Shown here: positions 1 through 8,740 of the stretch, piece after piece
Layout: each line of letters begins with the position of its first letter
Numbering within the stretch: position 1 is the first letter of the stretch
Source: Acidisarcina sp963790505
GTDB lineage: Bacteria; Acidobacteriota; Terriglobia; Terriglobales; Acidobacteriaceae
Direction: 5' to 3'
Assembly: GCA_963790505.1 (NCBI GenBank)
Contig: CAWBOT010000004.1
Coordinates: 620,001 to 684,000, forward strand
Length of the DNA stretch: 64,000 bases
Made by a program: the position numbers and the translations under genes
Notes under the pieces: model-generated
The model's input: only the letters and a program-made list of their open reading frames with translations
What the model was told of the DNA's origin: nothing
The model's database searches: none

Positions 1-240
1 AAGGGCACGACGACCGCTGCGACCAAGACGAAAGAAGGCACAACTACGGGCTACAACAAGACTAAGGAAGGCACGACTAAAGGCTTTGACAAGACCAAAG
101 AAGGGGTCGAGCACGTCGTGAATCCGAAGGGCGTTAAGGCTTCCGAGGCGAACGATGCAGCGAAGGAGAGCCGCCAGAAGGCGAACGACAACGAAGTAGA
201 GAGCACCCAGAAGCTGAAGGACTCGAGGTCGCAACAGTAA
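1..240 (+). CDS. C-terminal part of an 11-residue-repeat (LEA-like) hydrophilic protein, 5' truncated
   Basis: The reading frame is open from base 1 and stops with TAA at 238-240, so only the last 79 residues are present. They are very hydrophilic, rich in Lys, Thr, Glu, Asn and Gln, with no hydrophobic segment and no cysteine. The first third holds three consecutive 11-residue units of the form GTTxGxxKTKE, followed by a Lys/Glu/Gln-rich tail. An 11-residue period with Lys/Glu/Thr is what LEA group 3 (stress-hydration) proteins show, which suggests a disordered or amphipathic-helical stress protein. That assignment is an inference from periodicity only, and the missing N-terminus could carry a signal peptide or another domain. 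Confidence 0.6.
   Translation, partial: KGTTTAATKTKEGTTTGYNKTKEGTTKGFDKTKEGVEHVVNPKGVKASEANDAAKESRQKANDNEVESTQKLKDSRSQQ
4..102 (+). repeat. Three tandem 33-bp units inside the 5'-truncated gene
   Basis: Bases 4-36, 37-69 and 70-102 each encode GTT(T/K)(A/G)(A/Y/F)(T/N/D)KTKE. The units differ mainly at third codon positions (for example aca/acg, aag/aaa), so they are diverged copies under protein-level constraint rather than a recent slippage. More copies probably lie upstream of the window. Confidence 0.8.
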
Positions 241-328
241 AGTCGCTCTCCCGCTCGATGCCATCCGATCAAGGCCGCGCCCACTTCGCAGTCATCAGCC
301 CTTTCTCAGCCGCATTTCGACGCCACGA

Positions 329-1117
329 TCAGTGACGCGTCTCTCCGCCTCCGACCGTCTCGGCTGGCTGATCTCCGAAACCCAGCCGTCGGTGAAATAA
401 ATCGAAGGCCAGCCCGTAGCATTGACAGGCAAGCTCGGGATCGTAGCGCGCACCTTCATCGCGGAGGAATGCGTGGGCGCCATTTACTTCGTGCCAGGTG
501 AACCGAGCGTCGACCTCGTTTAACCGCGCCAGCACCTTTGTGCGGCCTTCGAGTGGCACGTGCGGGTCCTGACGGCCGTAGATCATCAGCAGTTCGCCCT
601 TGATATCTTTCGTGCGTTCGAGCGTGTCGTCGTGCATCCCCTTCGCCAGGCTGCCCTTGTGGATGTCGGTGGCGTAGAAGCACGCGGCGGCGCGAACGTC
701 GGGATTCATCGCCGCGCGAAAGGCGAGGTGGCCGCCGATGCAGATCCCAAAGGCGCCGAGTTGGCCAGTGCAATCCGGCCGCGACTTCAGATGGTCGAGG
801 ACGGCCCGCGCATCGGCGTCGTAGCTGGCGAGTTCCTTGGTGGTCTTTAGAACATTGCCGCGATCGGAACCTGCCTGGTCGTAGGCGAGGACAGTTCCCG
901 CGGGCTCGAATTCGTGATAAATCTCAGGAATGGCGACGATGTATCCGTGGCCTGCCAACATGGCGGCGGTGCGGCGAATTGGCCCAGTGATCTGGAATAT
1001 CTCCGAATAGAAGACGACCCCAGGATACTTGCCGGGCGCGACCGGGCGCAGGACCAGCGTCCGCATCGGGCCGTAGGGGGTGTTGAGTTCGACCACTTCG
1101 TCTTCGCGAATAATCAT
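329..1117 (-). CDS. Dienelactone hydrolase family protein
   Basis: A 262-residue cytoplasmic alpha/beta hydrolase of the dienelactone hydrolase family. The catalytic triad is visible: nucleophile Cys126 in GAFGICIGG, Asp184 in YGRQDPHVP and His215 in VNGAHAFLRD. The Cys-for-Ser nucleophile is typical of carboxymethylenebutenolidase-like enzymes, which hydrolyse lactone or ester bonds. The length matches the family (about 230-290). It stands alone, tail to tail with nothing, and faces away from the small membrane protein at 1203. The true substrate cannot be told; many family members are general esterases rather than chlorocatechol-pathway enzymes. Confidence 0.88.
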   Translation of the reverse strand: MIIREDEVVELNTPYGPMRTLVLRPVAPGKYPGVVFYSEIFQITGPIRRTAAMLAGHGYIVAIPEIYHEFEPAGTVLAYDQAGSDRGNVLKTTKELASYDADARAVLDHLKSRPDCTGQLGAFGICIGGHLAFRAAMNPDVRAAACFYATDIHKGSLAKGMHDDTLERTKDIKGELLMIYGRQDPHVPLEGRTKVLARLNEVDARFTWHEVNGAHAFLRDEGARYDPELACQCYGLAFDLFHRRLGFGDQPAETVGGGETRH

Positions 1118-1202
1118 TGTGTTTTTCCTCAGTCGACAGGGGCGGTATGGTTGCAGAGTGAGTCTACAATAAGCTCATCGAGATAGACGCGAGGCTCCCG
1201 GT

Positions 1203-1391
1203 TTGAGGCCTGCTTCCTCCCAACTCCGAAACTACTGGCTCTGGTATATAGGCTCCGGCGTCTGGCTATTCGATGCTGCTCTGGCTCTGCACTATAACCA
1301 TCGAACGCACGCGCTTGGCGCGGTTGGGGTAGCGCTTCTCTTCGTGGTGGCAGGCGCTCTCTGGCGCAAGAGCTGGAACAGGCTTCAGTAG
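1203..1391 (+). CDS. Small two-helix membrane protein, hypothetical
   Basis: A 62-residue frame beginning with TTG, with a weak purine-rich stretch upstream. It encodes two hydrophobic segments (about residues 11-29 and 38-54) separated by a short polar His/Asn/Arg loop, and a basic C-terminus, which is a plausible small inner-membrane protein. It stops four bases before the ATG of the glycosidase at 1396, so the two may be cotranscribed. No family is recognised. The rare start codon and short length make it uncertain, but the hydrophobicity pattern argues against a chance frame. Confidence 0.45.
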   Translation: MRPASSQLRNYWLWYIGSGVWLFDAALALHYNHRTHALGAVGVALLFVVAGALWRKSWNRLQ

Positions 1392-1395
1392 GTCT

Positions 1396-3129
1396 ATGCA
1401 GAGACGCCTATTGCGGTGTCGGCGCGCCACGCCGATCCTCTTTGCTCCACGCCGATCCGTTCTGCTGGCGATCACTTTCCTTCTGGCTCTGACATCGTCT
1501 TTTTTCGCGCAGCAAGCAACGGCGCCTGTCAAGATCACGGTCGACGCATCCAGTCGGGACGGCACGCTTCCGCGGGCATGGGCGTTTTTTGGCTACGACG
1601 AACCCAACTTCACCTACAGCGCGAACGGAAAAAAGCTGCTCCATGAGCTCGCCGCGCTGAGTCCCGTGCCGGTCTACGTTCGAACCCACAACCTGCTCAC
1701 CAGCGGAGACGGCAAAGGGTCGCTCAAGTGGGGATCGACCAACGCCTACAGCGAAGACGCCAGCGGTCATGCGATCTACGATTGGACGGTGGTTGATCGC
1801 ATCTTCGACGCCTATCGCGATGCCGGGGTGAGGCCGCTGGTCGAGATCGGTTTCACGCCTGAGGCGATGACCACCGGACCTGCTCCTTATCGCCACAGCT
1901 TTCCGAAGGGGAGTGTCTTCACCGGCTGGAGCTATCCGCCCAAAGACTATGAAAAATGGGGCGAGTTGGTTTTCCGCTTCGCGCAACACCTGCGTGAGCG
2001 TTATGGAGACGACGCCGTCAAAACCTGGCTCTGGGAGGTCTGGAACGAGCCGGACATCGATTACTGGCATGGAACGCCGGAGGAATATTTCAAGCTCTAC
2101 GACTACTCCGCCGCAGCGCTGCTTCGAGCCTTGCCTGACGCCCGAGTCGGCGGGCCAGAATCGACGGGCCCGTACGGTGGAAAGTCCACTGCGTTCCTGC
2201 AGCATTTTCTTGAGCACTGCGCTCGCGGAGTAAACGCTGCGACCGGCAAGGCTGGCGCACCGCTCGCCTTCATCAGCTTCCATCCCAAGGGTTCGCCTAA
2301 ATGGCAGGGCGATCACGTGCAGATGGGTCCAGGCAACCAGCTTTCAGCGATCGACGGAGGTTTCAAGGTCGTTGCCAGCTTCCCCGAATGGCGCAATACT
2401 CCGATCATCATGGGCGAATGGGACCCGGAAGGCTGCGCCGCCTGCACCGCCAAGAGCAATCCGCAAAACGGCTATCGCAATGGCCCGCTCTATGCTGCGT
2501 ATACCGCGCTCGCCTACAAAAGCACCGTCGAACTCGCTCACCGCGACGGAGTCAAACTCGCGGGAATGGTCACCTGGGCCTTCCAGTTCGATGATCAGCC
2601 GTATTTTGAAGGGCTGCGCGAACTCGCCACCAACGGACTCGACAAGCCGGTATTGAATTCTTTCCGGACCTTCGGGCTGATGGGCACAATCCGCTTACCC
2701 GTCGCGAGCAGTCAGGCAATTCCGGTCGAGCAAGTCGAAAGTTCTGGAGTTCGCGGTCAGCCGGACATTGATGCTCTCGCCACCGGCAAAGAGCGCGAGA
2801 TTGATGTCCTACTCTTCCATTATCACGACGACGATCTGCCCGCGCCGGCCGCCGAGATTCGCCTCGCTGTGAACGGCCTGCCCGAGGAGGCGAAGCGAGT
2901 CCTGCTGGAGACTTTCCGAGTTGACGCCACCCACAGCAACAGCTTCGCCGCCTGGAAGGCGATGGGGAGCCCGCAAGAGCCGACTCCTGAGCAATATAAG
3001 GAGCTAGATGAGGCCGGTCAGTTGCAGATGGATGGGTCGCCGTCGTGGCGCAATGTCGATCAGCATGACTTGCAGTTGCCGCTGAATTTGCCGCGACAAG
3101 GGCTCGCACTGGTGAGAATCACCTGGTAA
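1396..3129 (+). CDS. Secreted glycoside hydrolase, GH39 (beta-xylosidase)-like
   Basis: A 577-residue protein with an N-terminal Arg-rich stretch and a hydrophobic signal segment ending near residue 40 (AQQA). The core resembles the GH39 clan-A TIM barrel. The acid/base Glu218 sits in EVWNEPDIDYW, and the likely nucleophile Glu341 sits in PIIMGEWDPEG after strand 7. GH39 members are retaining beta-xylosidases or alpha-iduronidases. The C-terminal 150 residues form the usual beta-sandwich. Periplasmic or extracellular action on xylo-oligosaccharides or related plant polymers is inferred. The specific sugar cannot be decided from motifs. The gene follows the small membrane protein by four bases. 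Confidence 0.82.
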   Translation: MQRRLLRCRRATPILFAPRRSVLLAITFLLALTSSFFAQQATAPVKITVDASSRDGTLPRAWAFFGYDEPNFTYSANGKKLLHELAALSPVPVYVRTHNLLTSGDGKGSLKWGSTNAYSEDASGHAIYDWTVVDRIFDAYRDAGVRPLVEIGFTPEAMTTGPAPYRHSFPKGSVFTGWSYPPKDYEKWGELVFRFAQHLRERYGDDAVKTWLWEVWNEPDIDYWHGTPEEYFKLYDYSAAALLRALPDARVGGPESTGPYGGKSTAFLQHFLEHCARGVNAATGKAGAPLAFISFHPKGSPKWQGDHVQMGPGNQLSAIDGGFKVVASFPEWRNTPIIMGEWDPEGCAACTAKSNPQNGYRNGPLYAAYTALAYKSTVELAHRDGVKLAGMVTWAFQFDDQPYFEGLRELATNGLDKPVLNSFRTFGLMGTIRLPVASSQAIPVEQVESSGVRGQPDIDALATGKEREIDVLLFHYHDDDLPAPAAEIRLAVNGLPEEAKRVLLETFRVDATHSNSFAAWKAMGSPQEPTPEQYKELDEAGQLQMDGSPSWRNVDQHDLQLPLNLPRQGLALVRITW

Positions 3130-3153
3130 CCCAAAGCGGTTGTCTTGCCGCGA

Positions 3154-4764
3154 TCAGTGAGCAAGCGAAGTGGCGCGCGCGTCCTCGAGGTCCAATTCCC
3201 TCTCTAACTCGCGCAATACTTCGTCGTTGATGTCGTTACGGTTCCAGAGTTCAAGCAATGCGGCGCGTTCGACCGCGCGCAACATCATCGCGACCTGGCG
3301 ATAGTCGTGATAGTCGTTTTGCGAGGAGCGGTCGGCTTCGTTCGCATCCTCTTTGATCAGGTTCAACCGTTGACGGTAGTGATGAGCCAGGTCTTCGACC
3401 ACCCAATGGTCGTCGGGCTTTCCCCCGACTTCCATCCCATCGAGAGAGGCGAGCGCGGCTTCGAGCATAGCGCGCCGCGCGCGGGTGAGCTCGGAGTTCC
3501 CGCCCATGCCGCCGATCTTTAGCTTGCGGATAATCGCGGGCAGAGAAAGCCCCTGTAGAACGAGCGTGGTGAGGATGACGGAAAAGGTCAAAAACAGAAT
3601 AAGGTTGCGCTGCGGGAAGGGCGTCCCATCGTTCAAGTACTCGGGCAAAGAGATGGCCGCGGCCAGCGCCAGCACACCGCGCATGCCTGTCCAGCCGAGC
3701 AAGAAGATCTCTTTTGAGCGAGGCGGCTTCTCCGTTTCTCCCAGCAAACGCGTCCGGACCAGGTGAGCGACCCAGGTTCCGGGGTACATCCAGACGAGCC
3801 GCAACGCGATCACCAGGGCGCAGAAGAAGGCCGCATCTTCGAACAACTGCAACCGGCTGACGTCCTTGATTCCGCCCAAGATGTAGGGCAGTTGCAAGCC
3901 GATCAGGATGAACAGTACACCGTTCAGCACGAAGTCGAGAGTGTTCCAGACCGCCGAGGTATCGAGGCGGGCGGAGGTGGTCAGGATTTCGGAGCGTTTC
4001 CGGCCCAAGTACAGCCCGCAGACGACCGTCGAGAGCACGCCAGAACAGTGGAAGGTCTCGGCGCTCAGGTAAGCCAGATACGGCGCGATCAGGGTGACGG
4101 TAATTTCAACTGGGGGATCGTGAATCCTGCTTTGGAGGACGCTGATGATCTTGGCTGAAATCAGCCCGAAGACGATGCCTCCAGCAATCAGGCCGATCAT
4201 CTCGGCCAGACCCTTGGTGAGCGTCGGCTTCTCGCCGCTGACCACGAGCGCGACGGCAAATTGCAGAGCCAACAAGCCGCTCGCGTCGTTAATCAGGCTT
4301 TCGCCCTCGATCAGGTCGCTTATGCGCCTCGGCAACCCCAGGCGTCTGGCGATGGAGATAGCGGCGATTGTGTCGGTTGTCGAGACGACTGCGCCGAGGG
4401 CGCATCCCAGGCGCCAATCGATGCCGGGCAACAGCCAATCGCACATGACGGCGACACCGACGACGGTGAAACCGACCAGCCCGAAGGCCAGCATGGAAAT
4501 GCTCAGGAGGTTCGCGCGAAAGTCACGCCAGGAAGTATTGAATGCGCCGGAAAAGACCAGCGGCGGAAGAAAGACGAGGAAAACCAAGTCGGGGCTGAGG
4601 GAGACATGTCCCAGGCGCGGCAGGAAAGACAGAGCCAGACCGCCGATCACCAGCACGATCGGATATGGAGTCTCGAACCTCCGGGCAAGCGTGGTGAGCA
4701 TCGCCGTGGCAAGCAACAGCCCCAGGACGATCAGTTCCAGATGATGAATGCCTGCCTGACCCAT
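3154..4764 (-). CDS. Na+/H+ antiporter, CPA1 (NhaP/SOD2) family
   Basis: A 536-residue inner-membrane protein with about 12 hydrophobic segments in residues 8-420 and a hydrophilic, charged cytoplasmic tail of about 110 residues. The CPA1 ion-binding motif is present (GESLINDASG, Asn159-Asp160), with a further conserved Asp131 in the STTDTIAA helix. It would exchange cytoplasmic Na+ or K+ for external protons. The tail probably regulates activity, as in other bacterial CPA1 proteins. It is transcribed divergently from the phosphate transporter at 4921, with about 155 bases between them. It could also be a K+/H+ exchanger; sequence alone does not separate these. Confidence 0.88.
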   Translation of the reverse strand: MGQAGIHHLELIVLGLLLATAMLTTLARRFETPYPIVLVIGGLALSFLPRLGHVSLSPDLVFLVFLPPLVFSGAFNTSWRDFRANLLSISMLAFGLVGFTVVGVAVMCDWLLPGIDWRLGCALGAVVSTTDTIAAISIARRLGLPRRISDLIEGESLINDASGLLALQFAVALVVSGEKPTLTKGLAEMIGLIAGGIVFGLISAKIISVLQSRIHDPPVEITVTLIAPYLAYLSAETFHCSGVLSTVVCGLYLGRKRSEILTTSARLDTSAVWNTLDFVLNGVLFILIGLQLPYILGGIKDVSRLQLFEDAAFFCALVIALRLVWMYPGTWVAHLVRTRLLGETEKPPRSKEIFLLGWTGMRGVLALAAAISLPEYLNDGTPFPQRNLILFLTFSVILTTLVLQGLSLPAIIRKLKIGGMGGNSELTRARRAMLEAALASLDGMEVGGKPDDHWVVEDLAHHYRQRLNLIKEDANEADRSSQNDYHDYRQVAMMLRAVERAALLELWNRNDINDEVLRELERELDLEDARATSLAH

Positions 4765-4920
4765 TCGAGTCCTCGCTTTCTTGAAGATAAAGGAATCGGG
4801 GCGATTTCCTTTCGTTGCGCGCTATTCACGGAATATTCATACTTCAAATCGTTGTTTTTTATCGTCTTTCGACATCGCCCCTGCTAGCGTGCCTAGTGAA
4901 CCTCACCTGGAGCTGTTTAT

Positions 4921-6540
4921 ATGGCAGAAGCACAAAGCATTGCCGCCCCCCCGACGAGCACAGTCCACGCGAAGCTAAACAAATCGCCGGGCGCCATCGG
5001 CATGATCATTTTCGCGATCGTCCTCATTGGCGGCTTCGCGTACGCAGGTTTTAACCTCGCCTCAGACCTCGAGGGCGGTGGACATTTTGAGACGATCTGG
5101 CCCTATGTTCTGCTCGGCGTCGCGCTGCTGACCGCGCTCGGTTTTGAGTTCGTCAACGGGTTCCATGACACAGCGAACGCTGTGGCAACCGTTATCTATA
5201 CCCATTCCCTTGAACCGCACATCGCCGTTGTCTGGTCCGGTATGTGGAACCTAATCGGCGTGCTGACTTCTTCGGGCGCTGTGGCCTTCACAATTATTTC
5301 GCTGCTGCCAGTGGAGTTGATCCTGCAGGTCGGCCACGGGGCGGGATTCGCGATGGTTTTCGCTCTGTTGATCGCGGCCATTCTCTGGAACCTGGGCACA
5401 TGGTGGCTTGGACTGCCGGCCTCCAGTTCGCACACCCTGATCGGTTCGATCATCGGTGTCGGTATTGCGAACCAGTTGATGAGCCCGAAAGGTTCGGGCA
5501 CCAGCGGAGTCGATTGGGCACAGGCAGCGGGAGTTTTCCGGGCGCTGCTTCTTTCTCCCATATTTGGGTTCGTCCTGGCGGGCGGTTTATTGCTGCTGTT
5601 GAAGGCCCTTATCAAGGTTCCGGAACTGTACAAGGCTCCTGATGGGGACGCTCCGCCTCCGTTCTGGATTCGCGGCCTGCTGATCCTGACTTGTACGGGC
5701 GTCAGCTTTGGCCACGGCTCTAATGACGGCCAAAAAGGCATGGGATTGATCATGCTCATCCTGATCGGGACGGTACCCACCGTATACGCTCTCAACCATG
5801 CGGTCGGGCCGGGACAGGTCCAGGATTTCGCCGCGGTTTCGCAGCAAGCGGCCAATGTATTTGCGGGCAAGGTGACACCCGGTGTGACCTCAAGCGACCC
5901 GCGCGCCGATCTGACCAACTACATCCGAACGAAAGAAGCGACGCCGGTCACGATGGCCGCAGCCCACGATCTGGCACTGCAGATCTCGACCGCCGTCACC
6001 GATGCGAAGTCACTGGCGGGCATCCCGGCAAACCAGCAGCAGAACGTTCGCAACGACATGTACGTTGAGGGTGAAGCGCTGCGCCTGTTTGCCAAGACGG
6101 GTAAACCAGCCTTTAGTTCCATAGAAACGGCAGAATTGGCCAACTACAAGAAGCACATCGACACGGCGACGAAGTTCATTCCCAGCTGGGTGAAGGTCGC
6201 GGTTGCCCTGGCGCTCGGTCTGGGCACCATGGTTGGCTGGAAGCGGATCGTCGTAACGGTGGGCGAAAAGATCGGCAAGGACCACCTGACGTACGCGCAG
6301 GGGGCCTCGGCGGAGATCGTGGCCGCGATCACGATCATCGCCGCCGACCAACTGCACCTGCCAGTGAGCACGACCCACGTCCTCTCGTCGGGGGTGGCGG
6401 GTACGATGGTCGCTAACGGCAGCGGCCTGCAGTGGTCTACGATCCGCAACATCGCCATGGCCTGGGTCTGCACGCTTCCAGCGGCTGCGCTGCTGTCGGC
6501 AACGCTGTTCTGGGTGCTCAACCAGTTCGTCTCGCACTAG
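4921..6540 (+). CDS. Inorganic phosphate transporter, PiT family
   Basis: A 539-residue integral membrane protein. The duplicated PiT signatures are both present: GFEFVNGFHDTANAVAT near residues 74-90 and SFGHGSNDGQKGMG near residue 260. A further PiT-type stretch, LPVSTTHVLSSG, lies near residue 485. Between the halves is a hydrophilic loop of about 130 residues (roughly 290-420), as in E. coli PitA. The protein imports metal-phosphate with protons at low affinity. A GGAG ribosome site lies 8 bases before ATG. A strong hairpin terminator follows at 6587. There is no phoU-like gene beside it. Confidence 0.93.
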   Translation: MAEAQSIAAPPTSTVHAKLNKSPGAIGMIIFAIVLIGGFAYAGFNLASDLEGGGHFETIWPYVLLGVALLTALGFEFVNGFHDTANAVATVIYTHSLEPHIAVVWSGMWNLIGVLTSSGAVAFTIISLLPVELILQVGHGAGFAMVFALLIAAILWNLGTWWLGLPASSSHTLIGSIIGVGIANQLMSPKGSGTSGVDWAQAAGVFRALLLSPIFGFVLAGGLLLLLKALIKVPELYKAPDGDAPPPFWIRGLLILTCTGVSFGHGSNDGQKGMGLIMLILIGTVPTVYALNHAVGPGQVQDFAAVSQQAANVFAGKVTPGVTSSDPRADLTNYIRTKEATPVTMAAAHDLALQISTAVTDAKSLAGIPANQQQNVRNDMYVEGEALRLFAKTGKPAFSSIETAELANYKKHIDTATKFIPSWVKVAVALALGLGTMVGWKRIVVTVGEKIGKDHLTYAQGASAEIVAAITIIAADQLHLPVSTTHVLSSGVAGTMVANGSGLQWSTIRNIAMAWVCTLPAAALLSATLFWVLNQFVSH

Positions 6541-6586
6541 ATCTCAATGGCGGGGTCCCAGCCGCCTGGCTCTCACCTCGAAAATC

Positions 6587-6633
6587 GGCGCTCCGGTACT
6601 ATGAAACATAGCCGCGGGAGCGCCATTTTCTTT
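6587..6633 (+). terminator. Rho-independent terminator after the phosphate transporter
   Basis: GGCGCTCC (6587-6594) pairs with GGGAGCGCC (6616-6624) across a loop of about 20 bases, followed by ATTTTCTTT. It lies 46 bases after the stop codon and 30 bases before scpB. Confidence 0.75.
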
Positions 6634-6663
6634 GGCGTGCCGCGGGCGGGATAGTCGAGAGAT

Positions 6664-7680
6664 ATGAGTCTACGAGCAAAGATAGAGGCCGTGATCTACG
6701 CGGCGGAAGAACCGGTCACCCTGGCGCAACTGGCCGGAATATTTGCCCATGAGTTGCCTGCCGCCCAAGCGGAAGGCCGGCCCAGTGCCTGGTCCCTCGT
6801 TGGACGCAGCATGGTCGAGGCAAATAACTTCATGTCCGCCAACGAAGACCATATGGTCGAGATGGCGCTGTTGGGGGACGAGAGTCGATCGGCCGGCGAC
6901 CCGGCCGCTGCCGAGGCCGAGGCCAAACGCGTCGCAAGGCAGCGCGAGCGCGAGATCCGCGAGAGCCTAAAGGGCATCGTCGACGGGTTGATCAAGGAAT
7001 ACTCCACAAGCGACCGCGGGATGGAGATCCGCGAAGTGGCTGGCGGCTACCGCATCGCCACCAAGCCGGAATATCACGATGCTGTTCGCAGCTTCGTCAA
7101 GAGTCTCAAGCCGGCGATGAAACTCTCGCTTCAGGCTCTCGAAACGCTTGCGGTCATCGCATACAAGCAGCCGGTCACGGCCCCCGAGGTGGCGGAGATA
7201 CGCGGCGTCGATTCGAGCGGGGTGCTCGGCGGCCTGATCAGCCGCAAGCTCATCACCACCGCTGGCCGCAAGCAGGTCATCGGGAGGCCGATCCTGTACA
7301 AGACGACCCGCGAGTTTCTGCTGCGCTTCGGTCTCAAAGACCTGAACGAGCTGCCGAGCATTGAGGAGTTCGAGAAACTGGCGGGCGACTTCGAGATTGG
7401 CGAGGAGGAAGCCGCGGAAGAGTCGAGCTTGCCGTTTGAGGAATCGGGCGAGTCAGCGCTTGAGGCTGTCGAGGCGAACGCCGGAGAAGCTGGCTTAGCG
7501 GTCGAAACTGTGGAGATCCCCGGCGCTCCGACTGATGAGACTGAACTCAAACCCGAGGTCGTCGCGCTCGAGGTCGAAACGCCGGATGCCACCCAACCTG
7601 GGGACGTTGAGATTGCGCCGGCCGCCCATCCTACGGCGCCGATAGAAGAGATGGAAGAGATCGATGCCAAGAGCAGTTAA
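6664..7680 (+). CDS. scpB: Segregation and condensation protein B with a central insertion and acidic tail
   Basis: A 338-residue ScpB, the kleisin-binding subunit of the SMC-ScpAB condensin that compacts and segregates the chromosome. The two winged-helix domains are clear: residues 1-30 start the first, and GMEIREVAGGYRIATKPEY, LETLAVIAYKQPVTAPEV and IRGVDSSGVLGGLI mark the rest. Typical ScpB is about 180-200 residues. This one carries about 70 extra residues in the first domain (roughly 30-100, Ala/Glu/Arg-rich) and about 90 Glu/Ala/Val-rich residues at the C-terminus after the TTREFLLRFGL motif. scpA is not adjacent upstream. The 3' end overlaps rluB by 17 bases. Confidence 0.92.
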   Translation: MSLRAKIEAVIYAAEEPVTLAQLAGIFAHELPAAQAEGRPSAWSLVGRSMVEANNFMSANEDHMVEMALLGDESRSAGDPAAAEAEAKRVARQREREIRESLKGIVDGLIKEYSTSDRGMEIREVAGGYRIATKPEYHDAVRSFVKSLKPAMKLSLQALETLAVIAYKQPVTAPEVAEIRGVDSSGVLGGLISRKLITTAGRKQVIGRPILYKTTREFLLRFGLKDLNELPSIEEFEKLAGDFEIGEEEAAEESSLPFEESGESALEAVEANAGEAGLAVETVEIPGAPTDETELKPEVVALEVETPDATQPGDVEIAPAAHPTAPIEEMEEIDAKSS

Positions 7681-8671
7681 GAAAAGCGCGGTTAGCAAGG
7701 CGTCCCGGACGAAAGCGGAGGATGAGGTGCGCCCGGAGATAGAGCAGTCTGTGGAAGAACCCAGCGCGGAATCTGCTGAGGCGACGAAGTTTGTCCCCGT
7801 CCGGCATGAAGAGCGCCTGCAAAAGATCATCGCTGCCGCTGGCGTTACCTCGCGGCGCAAGGCCGAAGAGCTGATCACCGAGGGGCGCGTGCAGGTGAAT
7901 GGGCAGGCGGTTGTTGAGCTTGGCGCGAAGGCCGATGCCGCGCTCGATCATATCCGCGTCGATGGCAAGCTGCTGGCGAAGCCGGGGCAGGGGACGAATC
8001 GTCTTCGCTACGCCGTGCTTAACAAACCCAAGGGATATATCACCTCCGCGAGCGACCCGGAGGGGCGGCCGACGGTGATGAAGTTCTTTCCCGGCCAGCC
8101 TCGCGTCTTCCCCGTGGGGCGGCTCGATTACCAGAGCGAAGGGCTGCTGCTGATGACCAACGACGGCGAGCTGGCCAACCTGCTTACCCGTGCTGCCAAC
8201 AAGGTGAGCAAGGTTTATCTGGTCAAGATCAGCGGCAAGCCGAGTGATGAGGCGCTGAATCAGCTCCGCGCAGGGATCATGATCGACAAGGGCCGGAACA
8301 AGGATGAGAAGCTGGGCCGGGTGATGACTCAGCCGGCGGGAATCCGCCGCGTCCGCGACGCTGAGAACCCCTGGTACGAGGTGACACTTACCGAGGGCCG
8401 CAACCGCGAAATCCGCAAGATGTTTGAGGAGGTCGGGCACTTCGTGGAGAAGATCCGCCGGGTCGGTTATGGGCCGCTGGTGCTGGATGTTGAGCCGGGG
8501 GAGGTGCGCGAGCTGACTCCGGACGAAGTGTTGGCGCTGCAGAGAGCGGCGCGCGGGATTCGTCCCGGTTCGCGCGTGTCGCCGCCGCCGGTGTCGATTG
8601 CGCCGGCGCTAAGGAAACCATTCAAGAGTGGATTTAAGGCTGGCCCAAAGCCGCAGAGAAGAGCTCGCTAG
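7664..8671 (+). CDS. rluB: 23S rRNA pseudouridine synthase, RluB/RsuA family
   Basis: A 335-residue enzyme with a disordered acidic N-terminus (1-45), an S4 RNA-binding domain (about 46-105: RLQKIIAAAGVTSRRKAEEL) and the RsuA/RluB/E/F catalytic domain. The catalytic Asp155 is in PVGRLDYQSEGLLLMT, and the family-specific EGRNREIRKMFE motif follows. It converts a uridine in 23S rRNA (U2605 region in E. coli RluB) to pseudouridine. The C-terminus is a basic Pro/Lys/Arg tail typical of high-GC homologues. Translation is probably coupled to scpB, whose stop lies 17 bases inside this frame; the scpB-rluB pairing is common in bacteria. Confidence 0.92.
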   Translation: MPRAVKKSAVSKASRTKAEDEVRPEIEQSVEEPSAESAEATKFVPVRHEERLQKIIAAAGVTSRRKAEELITEGRVQVNGQAVVELGAKADAALDHIRVDGKLLAKPGQGTNRLRYAVLNKPKGYITSASDPEGRPTVMKFFPGQPRVFPVGRLDYQSEGLLLMTNDGELANLLTRAANKVSKVYLVKISGKPSDEALNQLRAGIMIDKGRNKDEKLGRVMTQPAGIRRVRDAENPWYEVTLTEGRNREIRKMFEEVGHFVEKIRRVGYGPLVLDVEPGEVRELTPDEVLALQRAARGIRPGSRVSPPPVSIAPALRKPFKSGFKAGPKPQRRAR

Positions 8672-8740
8672 GGACCTGCGTCAGGCATCAGTAACCAACT
8701 CCGGCTTGCCTCATCTAATGGAATGACAGAGAGGAAAATT

